NCBI RefSeq assembly: GCF_000473065.1
Contig: NZ_AXAZ01000073.1
Span: forward strand, 1 to 42,453
Reading direction: 5' to 3'
Length of the DNA: 42,453 bases
Source of the DNA: Bradyrhizobium sp. WSM1743
GTDB lineage: Bacteria; Pseudomonadota; Alphaproteobacteria; Rhizobiales; Xanthobacteraceae
Below, piece after piece: positions 18,463 to 26,674 of this stretch. The position numbers were made by a program, and so were the translations under genes. The notes beneath the pieces were generated by a model. That model had not been told where the DNA came from, ran no database searches, and was given only the letters and a program-made list of their open reading frames with translations. Positions within the stretch are counted from its first letter, which is position 1, and each line of letters starts with the position of its first letter.

Positions 18463-19236
18463 TCAGCGCTTGATGCCTTCGAACGCCGCCATGATCCCGC
18501 GCTGGAACAGCGACCAGTCGAAGCCGAGCGCGATCGCGCGATAGCCGCGGTCGATCAGGGCATTGGCCTGGTCGGCGGTGCGCGCCACGCCGCCGATCGG
18601 CACGCCGCTTCGGAGGATGCCGGCCTCGGCGCGCGCGACCAGCTCGAGCAGCTCCGGATCGTCCATCTGGCCGCGCTTGTTGATGGAGGTGGCGAGATCG
18701 CCGGGGCCGATCACCGCGACGTCGATGCCCGGCGTCGCCATGATCTCGTCGATGCGGTTGACGGCCTCGACGTGTTCGATGGTGACCATGCAGATCATCT
18801 CGTCATCGGCGCTGGCCATGTAATCCGGCATCGACTGGCCCCAGCGGAACGGCGCGTGGAAGGGGCCCCAGAGCCTGTCGCCGCGCGGCGGATAGCGCAC
18901 GCTGCGCACCGCCCTCTCGGCTTCCGCGCGGTTGGTGATCATCGGGAAGTTGATTCCGAAGGCGCCGATGTCCATCGGAGCTTTCGCGAGCCACGGCTCG
19001 TTCGCGGCGATCCGCACCAAGGGCGTGCATGGCGTGCCCGTGGTCGCGGCGATCATCGCATGCGCTTCGGTCAACCCAATCGGACCATGTTCGAGATCGA
19101 CGATGATCCAGTCGAGCGAGCGCGCCATGATCTGCACCATCTGCACGCTCGGGGTGGTCGCGATTGCGCCGAAGGCGGGGCGGCCCTCGCTCCATAATTG
19201 GCGGAGGCGATTGAGCGGCTTTGCGGGGACCGACAT
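18463..19236 (-). CDS. HpcH/HpaI-family aldolase
   Basis: A 257-residue class II (metal-dependent) pyruvate aldolase of the HpcH/HpaI/citrate lyase-beta superfamily, related to 2-keto-3-deoxyglucarate and 4-hydroxy-2-oxoheptanedioate aldolases. The barrel motifs are DWIIVDLEHGP with the catalytic His, PLVRIAANEP with the substrate-binding Arg, VRYPPRGDRLWG, and VTIEHVEAVNRIDEIMATPGIDVAVIGPGDL with the metal-binding Glu. The usual RYPPxGxRG reads GDRLWG, so the substrate pocket may differ. It is in tandem with murI (72-base gap) but probably unrelated in function. Confidence 0.85.
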   Translation of the reverse strand: MSVPAKPLNRLRQLWSEGRPAFGAIATTPSVQMVQIMARSLDWIIVDLEHGPIGLTEAHAMIAATTGTPCTPLVRIAANEPWLAKAPMDIGAFGINFPMITNRAEAERAVRSVRYPPRGDRLWGPFHAPFRWGQSMPDYMASADDEMICMVTIEHVEAVNRIDEIMATPGIDVAVIGPGDLATSINKRGQMDDPELLELVARAEAGILRSGVPIGGVARTADQANALIDRGYRAIALGFDWSLFQRGIMAAFEGIKR

Positions 19237-19308
19237 GTAATGACCTTGGGATGACCTGCGCGAAGATGACGACGGCGAAGCCTAGCAGCGCGCCGTCAAT
19301 GCGGAAAG

Positions 19309-20106
19309 TCAGGCCAGAGCGCGGCCGCCGAAGAACGGTGTCAGCGTGGCACCAAGGCCATGCACGCGGTTCGATGTAAAAATCATCTCGGCACCCGACT
19401 GCGCGATGCCGCAAGTGGGCGCACCGAGCAGGTCGGACACGCGGCGGGCGATCGCCGGCGCCGGATCGATCCACTCGACCGGCCAGGGTGCGAGCTTCGT
19501 CAACCGGTCGAGCAGCAGCGGATAATGCGTGCAGGCGAGCACCACGGTATCGGTGCGCGCGCTCGCGTCCGCGGCATCGCCGACGAAGCAGGGGGCGAGC
19601 TCGGCGAGGATGTCGCCATCGCTGATCGGGTTGCCGCCAAGCGCGGCCTCGGCGAGCGAGGCGAGCTCGGGCGAGCCGACCAGCGTCACCTCGCATCCTT
19701 GCGCGAAATCGCGGATCAGCGCCTTGGTGTATTCGCGCTTCACCGTGCCCTTGGTGCCGAGCACCGAGACGCGGCGGGTCTTGGACTGCGCGCAGGCCGG
19801 CTTGATCGCCGGCACGGTGCCGACGAAGGGCAGAGAATAGGCTGCGCGTAAGTGAGACAGGACCAGGGTGGACGCCGTGTTGCAGGCGATGACGACTAGG
19901 TCGGGATCATGCGTGCCGATCAGCTCCCCCATCAGCGGTACGACGCGGGCGATGATCTCGTCCTCGCTGTGGTGGCCATAAGGAAAGAAGGCGTCGTCGG
20001 CGACGTAGACGTAATGCGCATCCGGGCGCGCGGCCACGACCTCACGCAGTACCGTGAGCCCGCCAAGGCCGGAATCGAATACCAGGATGGTCGGAGAATT
20101 GGTCAC
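19309..20106 (-). CDS. murI: Glutamate racemase
   Basis: MurI makes D-glutamate for peptidoglycan from L-glutamate using two cysteines. The 265-residue product shows VFDSGLGGLTVL at the N-terminus, the FPYG loop, the first catalytic C75 in VVIACNTAST, GTKGTVKREY, and the second catalytic C192 in VLACTHYPLL. Length is normal for the family. The start codon ATG is taken at 20106. Confidence 0.93.
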   Translation of the reverse strand: MTNSPTILVFDSGLGGLTVLREVVAARPDAHYVYVADDAFFPYGHHSEDEIIARVVPLMGELIGTHDPDLVVIACNTASTLVLSHLRAAYSLPFVGTVPAIKPACAQSKTRRVSVLGTKGTVKREYTKALIRDFAQGCEVTLVGSPELASLAEAALGGNPISDGDILAELAPCFVGDAADASARTDTVVLACTHYPLLLDRLTKLAPWPVEWIDPAPAIARRVSDLLGAPTCGIAQSGAEMIFTSNRVHGLGATLTPFFGGRALA

Positions 20107-20187
20107 GTCGATAACCCTAGCCCGGCATGGTTACCATTCGGTTTTTAGGGCGATTTTGCGGCGGGCCCCCCGGAGGGCCGAAGTCTC

Positions 20188-20317
20188 GTGTCCCGGACGC
20201 GCTGCAACGCCTCTTGGCGTTGCTGAGCTGGGATCTATGCCGCACGATTGTTCTTGGAGGGATTGGGCCCCGGCTCTGCAGCGCACCGCGAAAGGCGCTG
20301 CGCTGCGTCCGGGGCAT
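20188..20317. repeat. GC-rich palindromic repeat upstream of murI
   Basis: TGTCCCGGACGCGCTGC on the left is mirrored by GCGCTGCGTCCGGGGCA on the right, with internal inverted pieces such as CAACGCCTCTTGGCGTTG. The whole 283-base gap between murI and the cyclic-nucleotide-binding protein is this kind of sequence; I see no gene in it. It is a different family from the TCATTCCGG repeats. Confidence 0.6.
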
Positions 20318-20390
20318 GAGAGCAAGATATGGGCGCGCGCCCTCTCCACATCACGTCGTCATACGCAGCCTCATGTGGGCCGTGCGGCGC

Positions 20391-21197
20391 TCACGCGATC
20401 CTGTTCGTGGTGGCCGCGCGCTCCGTTGCCAGCTGCTTCTGCAGGCGATCGATGTTTTGCAGCAGGCGCTGGCTGGTCAGCACCAGGAAATAATAGCCGA
20501 ACTGCGGGTCCTGGAAGTAGATCTCGAGCAGGCGGTCGTAAGTGATCGTCAGCACCTGACCGTCTTCGATGCATTCGACCGTACCCGTGCGCCGGTTGTC
20601 CGGCGTGAGGAAGCCGAGCTCGCCCATCAGCGTTCCAGGCCCAATCTCGACGTTGATTTCCTTGACCAGGAACTTGCCGGTGACCGTGAGGAACATCTCC
20701 TGCGCGGGATCGCGCAGCTTGAAGAGGATGTCGCCGCGCCGATATTTGCGCTCGGTCATGAATGGCTTGAGCCATTCGATCGACATGTCGCCTTCGGCGG
20801 CATGGCGCGCTTTCTTGACCAGCTTGAGCATCTGGCGCAGGCGCAGGGCGTTGATCGGAAGCAGCAAGAGATAGAGCAGGAACGTCGCGACGTTGGCGGA
20901 GAGCGCGCCGAAAACGGCGAACAACGCGCAGCCGATCATGTTGGCGACGCGTAGGGGCACCATCGTCCGCATCAAGAGCGTGGCGACGAAGAAGCCGGCG
21001 CCGACCGCCGCGAACAAATTGGCCAGCGTGATGTTGTGGACAAAGATCTCCAGCAAGCGGTTGAAGATCGCGTCATAGGTGACGTTGTCAGGGTCGAGGC
21101 CCATCTGGACCAGGATTTTCGCGATCCTGAGGTTATCCGTGGCCGCGTCGAGAATGCGGTCGAGGATCGACGAAATGTCTGCGCTGCCGGACGGCAT
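20391..21197 (-). CDS. Membrane protein with C-terminal cyclic-nucleotide-binding domain
   Basis: A 268-residue protein with an N-terminal helical region, two hydrophobic helices (about residues 56-76 and 79-106) and a cNMP-binding domain from about 130 to 245. The domain shows RRGDILFKLRDPAQEMFLTV, the GTLMGELGFLTPDNRRTGTV phosphate-binding cassette with Glu and Arg, and a closing helix. There is no helix-turn-helix, so it is not a CRP-type transcription factor. The ATG at 21197 gives the best start, because the sequence further upstream is not protein-like. Homologs in alphaproteobacteria are uncharacterised; membrane signalling is inferred. Confidence 0.8.
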   Translation of the reverse strand: MPSGSADISSILDRILDAATDNLRIAKILVQMGLDPDNVTYDAIFNRLLEIFVHNITLANLFAAVGAGFFVATLLMRTMVPLRVANMIGCALFAVFGALSANVATFLLYLLLLPINALRLRQMLKLVKKARHAAEGDMSIEWLKPFMTERKYRRGDILFKLRDPAQEMFLTVTGKFLVKEINVEIGPGTLMGELGFLTPDNRRTGTVECIEDGQVLTITYDRLLEIYFQDPQFGYYFLVLTSQRLLQNIDRLQKQLATERAATTNRIA

Positions 21198-21444
21198 GGT
21201 ACTAACCCCACATAAGGCCTTTAGTCCTGGTCGGCACTCGTATAGCCGAAATCGAATGACGACCGCTTGAATGACGCTTCCGGCCGTCATGCCGCAAGAG
21301 GCAAATTCTAGCCTGATCGGGCGTTTCGGCAATTGCCCGTTGGTTGCGCGTCTGGCCGCGGCGCGGCCGCGATTCGGGGCAGCCGCGCGGGCTTCGGCGT
21401 CGCAGACCCGGCCTGGACGACTGACGCGGCGGGGTGACCTTCGC

Positions 21445-22530
21445 TTACGGCTTGGTCGCGGGTTGCACGACCTGCTGCTCGACGAGGCCGAGGCGTCCTG
21501 GCAGCGCGCCGGCGCGCAGCAGCATGGCGACGCTGTTGGCCTCTTCCAGGGTGAAGTTGCCGGCGATCTGACCGGAGCCGCCGGTGATGGGCTCGCGGAT
21601 CACGGGAGCGGAGATCACCTTGTCGTCGAGCACGATGGCAAAGGGCTTTCCGACGTTCTCTGCAGTGATATGGGCGAAGCGCCGCGTGCCCCGGCCGTTG
21701 AAGCGGAACGAGGCGATCGGCTCCTTTGTGTCGCTCGTAAATCCCGGGCCGGCATAGCTGATGTCGCCGCCCTCGAGCGTGCTGTCCTTGGCGACGAGAT
21801 AAGGAAGCTTGTCCTTGAAGCCGAGCAGGACTTCCGTGCCCGCCGGCGGCGTGCCCGATTGCGCCTGCTCAGCGGACATCGAGAGGTCGATCAGGCGGAA
21901 GCCGACCTTGACCTTTTTGGCGAAGATCGCGGTGACATTCTCGGGCTCCGTCGCGCCGGGCAGGAAGATGCGGATGCGGTCCGTCCCCTCGGGCTGGACG
22001 CTGGCAAGCTTGACACCGGCGTCCTTGAGGCGCTGCTCGATCATGGCGATGGAATCTTCGACGAGATCGCTGAGCCGCGCGGCGGATGCGGCCTCGGTCG
22101 GTGCGAGCCTGAGCAGCCCGTCTCCGGCGTCGGTCACAGTGAGCGCGTGCGTGGGCAATCCCTCCGCCGCCGAGGCGAGCTTGCGCGTGAGCTGTTCGCG
22201 GCCTTTGGCGTCCGCGATCTTCACGTCGACCCCGCCGTCGCGGATCGCAAGACCGGAGAAGGCGATCCGGCCCTCGCGCAGGATCCTGTAGACGTCGTCG
22301 CGCAGATCCGTGACGACCGCCTCCCGCAAGCCGTCGGTGTCCACCTTGTAGACGATGCGCGATCCGCCCAGCTTCTCCATCTTGTCGGCGGCGAATGTCG
22401 CGACCTTCGCGCGTATCTTGTCGAGCTGGGTGTCGGCGCCGAGCGTGGCAGAGGGCAGAGCGATTGCGGATACCATCGCGAACGCGGCGATCAGCCGAGC
22501 GATGCGGTTCCGCAGGGGCGTCGTCATCAT
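21445..22530 (-). CDS. Exported SecD P1-head-domain-like protein
   Basis: A 361-residue protein with a signal peptide (ends near SATLGA, residue 31) and then only the periplasmic part of SecD. The SecD signature is near the C-terminus: VLDDKVISAPVIREPITGGSGQ, then IAGNFTLEEANSVAMLLRAGALPGRL and QQVVQP. In SecD, transmembrane export helices follow at this point; here the protein stops. It therefore cannot be a translocase subunit on its own. GAGG lies just before two adjacent ATGs (22530, 22527), and the second has the better spacing. No secF or yajC is present nearby. Confidence 0.8.
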   Translation of the reverse strand: MMTTPLRNRIARLIAAFAMVSAIALPSATLGADTQLDKIRAKVATFAADKMEKLGGSRIVYKVDTDGLREAVVTDLRDDVYRILREGRIAFSGLAIRDGGVDVKIADAKGREQLTRKLASAAEGLPTHALTVTDAGDGLLRLAPTEAASAARLSDLVEDSIAMIEQRLKDAGVKLASVQPEGTDRIRIFLPGATEPENVTAIFAKKVKVGFRLIDLSMSAEQAQSGTPPAGTEVLLGFKDKLPYLVAKDSTLEGGDISYAGPGFTSDTKEPIASFRFNGRGTRRFAHITAENVGKPFAIVLDDKVISAPVIREPITGGSGQIAGNFTLEEANSVAMLLRAGALPGRLGLVEQQVVQPATKP

Positions 22531-22750
22531 GACCTCAAGTCTTGCGGCAGGGCGCTGGCGAGCGAATTCCAGTTCTTGGTCCCCGGATCAGGTGCAGAGG
22601 TTCAAGCGCCGCTGCCGTTAGGTCATGGACGAACGCGAAATCATCCATCATTCTGGTCCGGCTCGGCCGGCCATCGGCCGAGGCCTCGCCGAACCAAGAT
22701 GTCAAAAGATACGGGGGCGGGGACATGCATCTGAGGGAGGACGGAATTTC

Positions 22751-24658
22751 ATGGCGGGTATCCACGCGCTCGATCGGTTGATCGGCAACGACTATCCGGA
22801 TCTCTTGACGGACGAGGAAGTCCGGGCGTTCGAGCAGGTCCCCTACGCCGACCGCGTCGCGGCCGAGAGCACCTATGATGCCATCAGGCTTGGTGCTGAG
22901 CGCAACCCCGACGGGGCGGCGGTCCAGTTCCTGCAAAATGCTGATCCCGCCGACACGCCGCTGGTCATCACGCACCGCGATTTCATCGCGCGCGTCACCC
23001 AGGCCGCCAACATGTTCCATGCGCTCGGCGCCGAGAAGGGCGACGTCATCAGCTTCATGCTGCCCTTAGTGCCGGATGCGTTCGTCACTCTGTTCGGCGC
23101 GGAGGCAGCCGGCATCGCCAATCCCGTCAATCCGCTGCTCGAGCCGCACCAGATCGCTGAAATCTTGGAAGCTGCGAACACCAAGATCCTGGTGGCGCTC
23201 GGGCCGATGCCGGGCACCGACATCTGGCAGAAGGTCGAACAGGTCCGCCCGCAGCTGAAGCATCTGAAGGCCATCGTGCAAGTGTTCGGCGGCGGCGATC
23301 CGGCCAATGGCGTCTTCGCTTTCGGCGACCTGATCAAGCAGCAGCCGTCCGACCGGCTTGTCAGCGGACGCAAGATACGCGGCAGCGACATCGCCGCTTA
23401 TTTCCATACCGGAGGCACCACCGGCACGCCGAAGCTGGTGCGGCACACTCATGCCAACCAAGTCTATCAGGCCTGGGCGCTCAATCTGCTGCTGAAGGGG
23501 AAGCCCGGCGCCAATCTGCTGTTCGGCATGCCGCTGTTCCACGTCGGTGGATCGCTGACACAGGTGCTGACGACGCTGTCGAGCGGCAGCTCGCTGGTCG
23601 TGCTGTCGCCGAGCGGCTGGCGCAACCCGAATGCGGTGAAGAACATCTGGCAGCTCGTCGAGCGCTTCAAGCCCGAGGCGCTGTCGAGCGTGCCGACCGT
23701 GCTCGCCGCGACCCTCGCGGTGCCGCCGGGCAACGCGGATATCTCGAGCCTGAAATATGCCGCGGGGGGCGGCTCGGCGATTCCTGTCGCGGTGGGCTCG
23801 GCGATCCAGGAGAAACTGAAGCTACCGGTGGTCGAGGTCTACGGCATGACCGAGACCTCGAGCGTGCACACGCTCGCTTACCCCGGGCGCCCGATCCGGC
23901 TCGGCTCGGTCGGCCTTCCCATGCCTTATTCGCGCGTTCGTATCGTGCAGCTCGATGCCGATGGCCGCCTGATCCGCGACTGCAAGCCGGAAGAGATCGG
24001 GGTCGTCATCATGGCCGGGCCCGGCGTGTTCGGCGGCTATCTCAACGACGAGCACAACAAGGGCGCCTTCGTCGACGAGGTCTGGGTCAATTCCGGCGAT
24101 CTCGGCCGGCTCGATGCCGACGGCTATCTCTGGATCACTGGCCGCGCCAAGGATCTCGTGATCCGCGGCGGCCATAACATCGACCCGGCGCCGATCGAGG
24201 AGATCATGTTCAGACATCCCGCCGTCGGCTTCGCCGCGGTGGTTGGCCAGCCCGACGCCTATGCCGGCGAATTGCCGGTGGGGTACGTGCAGTTGAAGCC
24301 CGGCGCAAAGGTCGAGCCGGGCGAGCTGGAGGCGTGGGTGCGCGAGCGCACGCCTGAGCGCGCCGCCGTTCCGGTGCAGGTCATTCCAATCAATCCGATG
24401 CCGGTGACGGGCGTCGGCAAGGTGTTCAAGCCGCAGCTGCGCTGGGACGCGGCCGAGCGCGTGTTCACCAAGGTGCTGGCGCCGCTGGTCGAGCGCGGCA
24501 TCGATTGCAATGTCAAGGTCGGTCCGCACGGCAGCCACGGCTCCATCGCGACCGTGACGCTTGCGGGCCTGCCACCGGATCAGCGCGAGGCGATTGCGGG
24601 CGAGGTGCACGTGCTGCTTGCACCGTTCGTGATGCGCCACGAGGTCGTGCAGGCGTAG
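22751..24658 (+). CDS. AMP-dependent acyl-CoA synthetase (long-chain fatty-acid/aryl type)
   Basis: A 635-residue adenylate-forming ligase that activates a carboxylic acid as acyl-AMP and then acyl-CoA. The AMP-binding P-loop is FHTGGTTGTPKLVRHTH; VEVYGMTETS is motif A5; SGDLGRLDADGYLWITGRAKDLVIRGGHNIDP spans the hinge. The catalytic lysine is in PVTGVGKVFKPQLR near residue 560. About 70 extra residues follow. The ATG at 22751 has GGAGG upstream. The substrate cannot be told; the family includes acyl-CoA synthetases of lipid and aromatic catabolism. No catabolic partners adjoin it. Confidence 0.88.
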   Translation: MAGIHALDRLIGNDYPDLLTDEEVRAFEQVPYADRVAAESTYDAIRLGAERNPDGAAVQFLQNADPADTPLVITHRDFIARVTQAANMFHALGAEKGDVISFMLPLVPDAFVTLFGAEAAGIANPVNPLLEPHQIAEILEAANTKILVALGPMPGTDIWQKVEQVRPQLKHLKAIVQVFGGGDPANGVFAFGDLIKQQPSDRLVSGRKIRGSDIAAYFHTGGTTGTPKLVRHTHANQVYQAWALNLLLKGKPGANLLFGMPLFHVGGSLTQVLTTLSSGSSLVVLSPSGWRNPNAVKNIWQLVERFKPEALSSVPTVLAATLAVPPGNADISSLKYAAGGGSAIPVAVGSAIQEKLKLPVVEVYGMTETSSVHTLAYPGRPIRLGSVGLPMPYSRVRIVQLDADGRLIRDCKPEEIGVVIMAGPGVFGGYLNDEHNKGAFVDEVWVNSGDLGRLDADGYLWITGRAKDLVIRGGHNIDPAPIEEIMFRHPAVGFAAVVGQPDAYAGELPVGYVQLKPGAKVEPGELEAWVRERTPERAAVPVQVIPINPMPVTGVGKVFKPQLRWDAAERVFTKVLAPLVERGIDCNVKVGPHGSHGSIATVTLAGLPPDQREAIAGEVHVLLAPFVMRHEVVQA

Positions 24659-24737
24659 CCTTAACGGCCTCGCTCACTCAGCTATCAGACGGGGAGGGCG
24701 ACGCTTCGCCGCATTATCCTTACCCCCGTTAAACAGC

Positions 24738-24761
24738 CCTATGTGACAGGCATCACATAGG
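24738..24761 (+). promoter_or_regulatory. CRP-type operator (perfect TGTGA-N6-TCACA palindrome)
   Basis: CCTATGTGA, six bases, then TCACATAGG: a perfect 9-bp-arm dyad containing the full CRP core TGTGA-N6-TCACA. It lies 64 bases before the first caspase-like gene. Possible promoter boxes follow: TTGGCA at 24767-24772 and AATACT at 24789-24794, giving a start near 24802 and placing the operator centre at about -52. That geometry fits an activator site, but a repressor role is equally possible. Confidence 0.65.
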
Positions 24762-24824
24762 AAGAATTGGCATTCGGCGACGCTTGCGAATACTCTCATG
24801 GACATTGCATCCGGGGGGACGCAA

Positions 24825-26657
24825 GTGATTCCGTTTCGGCTATTTGCTTTGTTGATTCTTGCGATAGGCCTTGCCTGCGGACCGGCACATGCCGACCGGC
24901 GGGTGGCGCTCGTGATCGGCAATTCCGCCTACAAGAGCGCACCGAAGCTCGGCAATCCCGTGAACGATGCCACCCTGGTCGGCGGCATGTTCAAGAAGGC
25001 CGGTTTCGATTCCGTCGACGTCAGGCTCGATCTCAGCGCCAGCGAGATGCGGCGCATGCTGCGCGAGTTCGCCGGCAGGACACGCGACGCGGACATGGCC
25101 GTGATCTATTACGCCGGCCATGGCATCGAGCTCGACGGCAACAATTACCTCATCCCGACCGACGCCACGCTTGAGACCGATGGTGACGTGCTCGACGAGA
25201 CCATCCCGGTCGAGCGGGCATTGTTCGCGGTCGAGCCGGCCAAGCAGCTGCGCTTGATCATCCTGGACGCCTGCCGCGACAATCCGTTTGCAAAGACGAT
25301 GAAGCGCACGCTGGCCTCGCGCGCGGTCGGACGCGGCCTCGCCAAGGTCGAGCCGACCAGCCCGAACACCATGATCGCCTTCGCGGCGAAGGCGGGATCG
25401 ACCGCGTCCGACGGCGATTCCCGCAACAGTCCGTTCGCCGCCGCGCTGGTCGAGCACCTGCCGAAGCCGGGACTCGATTTGCGCAAGGCTTTTGGCTTCG
25501 TGCGCGACGACGTGCTCAAGGCGACCGGCTACAAGCAGGAGCCCTATGTCTACGGCTCGCTCGGCGGCGACGACGTGCCCCTGGTCGTGAAGCAAACGGC
25601 AACCGGTCCGCAAGCGAACCCGCAGGAGGCCGTGCGCAGGGATTACGAGCTCGCGCTCCAGCTGGGCACGCGTGACGGCTGGGAGGCGTTTCTGGCTGCT
25701 TATCCGGACGGCTTCTACGCCAACCTCGCCAAGGGCCAGTTGAACAAGATCGCCGCCGAAGAGGCGCGCGCCGCGGCTGAGCAAAAGGCAAAGGCGGCCG
25801 AGCAGGAAAAGACGAGGCTGATTGCCGAGCGCGCCCAGAAGGCCGAGCAGGAGAAGGCGGCCGCGGCGGCCAAGGCCGCCGAGGAGGCGCGTATCGCGGC
25901 GGAGAAGCAGAAGCAGGTCGAGCAGGCGAGAGCCGAGGCAGCCGAGCAGCAGCGCAAGGTGGCCGAGGCGGCAGCAGCGAAGGCATTGGCCGAGAAGCAG
26001 GCGGCGGAGAAGGCCAAGGCCGAGCTGGCCGCAAGACAAGCTGTGGAGAGGGCCGAGCAGGGCGCAAAGCCGGCCGCCGATCGGCAGATGCCTGAAGTCG
26101 AGAACCAGAAAGTCGCCGCGCTCTCGCCTGGCCCGACATCCACATTGTCGGCAGCTGACCTCGCCAAATCCGTGCAAAGCGAATTGCGCCGCGTCGGTTG
26201 TCTCACGTCGGCTGCGGAGGGCGAGTGGACGTCGGCCGCTCAGCGCTCGCTGACGCTGTTCAACAAATATGCCGGCACCCAGCTCGACGTGAAGCTCGCC
26301 AGCGTCGACGCACTCGATGCGCTCAAGGCGAAGCCGGGGCGGGTCTGCCCGCTGGTGTGCAATTTCGGCTTCAAGGCCGACGGCGATCAATGCGTGAAGA
26401 TCACCTGCCGCGCCGGTTATCGCGTCGGTGACGACAACGAATGCGAGAAGATTCCCGAGAGAAAGCCCGCTGCCCGTGACGAGCCGAGGCGCCGGGACCA
26501 AGAGCGGAAAGACGCGGAGTCCGCAGCACCGAAGTCGCAAGCCTCCGGACAGATGATCTGCAACGGCGCGGGCTGCAGGCCGGTTGCTAAGGGATGCCGT
26601 CTCGGATCGGTGAAGAACATCTACGGGAGTTCGCTTACTACCGAGATTTGCAACTAA
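24825..26657 (+). CDS. Secreted caspase-like (peptidase C14) protein, tandem copy 1
   Basis: A 610-residue exported protein with a caspase p20-like domain. A signal peptide (residues 1-23, ending AHA) leads into RRVALVIGNSAYKSAPKL. The catalytic dyad is His 99 in YYAGHG and Cys 150 in LDACRDNPF. After the domain (about to 260) comes an Ala/Glu/Lys-rich coiled coil (about 315-430), a peptidoglycan-binding-like segment (VQSELRRVGCLTSAAEG), and a Cys-rich EGF-like tail (CPLVCNFGFKADGDQC). The GTG start at 24825 is preferred, with GGGGGGA upstream; the ATG at 24798 lies close to the predicted transcript start and lacks a ribosome site. The target is unknown. A paralog follows 17 bases later. Confidence 0.85.
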   Translation: MIPFRLFALLILAIGLACGPAHADRRVALVIGNSAYKSAPKLGNPVNDATLVGGMFKKAGFDSVDVRLDLSASEMRRMLREFAGRTRDADMAVIYYAGHGIELDGNNYLIPTDATLETDGDVLDETIPVERALFAVEPAKQLRLIILDACRDNPFAKTMKRTLASRAVGRGLAKVEPTSPNTMIAFAAKAGSTASDGDSRNSPFAAALVEHLPKPGLDLRKAFGFVRDDVLKATGYKQEPYVYGSLGGDDVPLVVKQTATGPQANPQEAVRRDYELALQLGTRDGWEAFLAAYPDGFYANLAKGQLNKIAAEEARAAAEQKAKAAEQEKTRLIAERAQKAEQEKAAAAAKAAEEARIAAEKQKQVEQARAEAAEQQRKVAEAAAAKALAEKQAAEKAKAELAARQAVERAEQGAKPAADRQMPEVENQKVAALSPGPTSTLSAADLAKSVQSELRRVGCLTSAAEGEWTSAAQRSLTLFNKYAGTQLDVKLASVDALDALKAKPGRVCPLVCNFGFKADGDQCVKITCRAGYRVGDDNECEKIPERKPAARDEPRRRDQERKDAESAAPKSQASGQMICNGAGCRPVAKGCRLGSVKNIYGSSLTTEICN

Positions 26658-26674
26658 TCAGTAGGTGGGCGGGC

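Noticed and set aside
20391..21197. CRP-like transcription factor that would bind the 24738 operator
   Set aside because: The protein has a cyclic-nucleotide domain and membrane helices but no helix-turn-helix.
21271..22734. 487-residue open frame antisense to the SecD-like gene
   Set aside because: No recognisable domain and it covers both the SecD-like gene and non-coding flanks.
24798..24824. ATG start for caspase-like copy 1
   Set aside because: It lacks a ribosome site and lies close to or upstream of the predicted transcript start; the GTG at 24825 has GGGGGGA and leaves a normal signal peptide.
24840..26540. 566-residue open frame antisense to caspase-like copy 1 (and a similar one at 27098-28396)
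   Set aside because: Leu/Arg-rich mirror of the Ala/Glu/Lys coiled-coil coding sequence; the sense strand has signal peptide and catalytic motifs.
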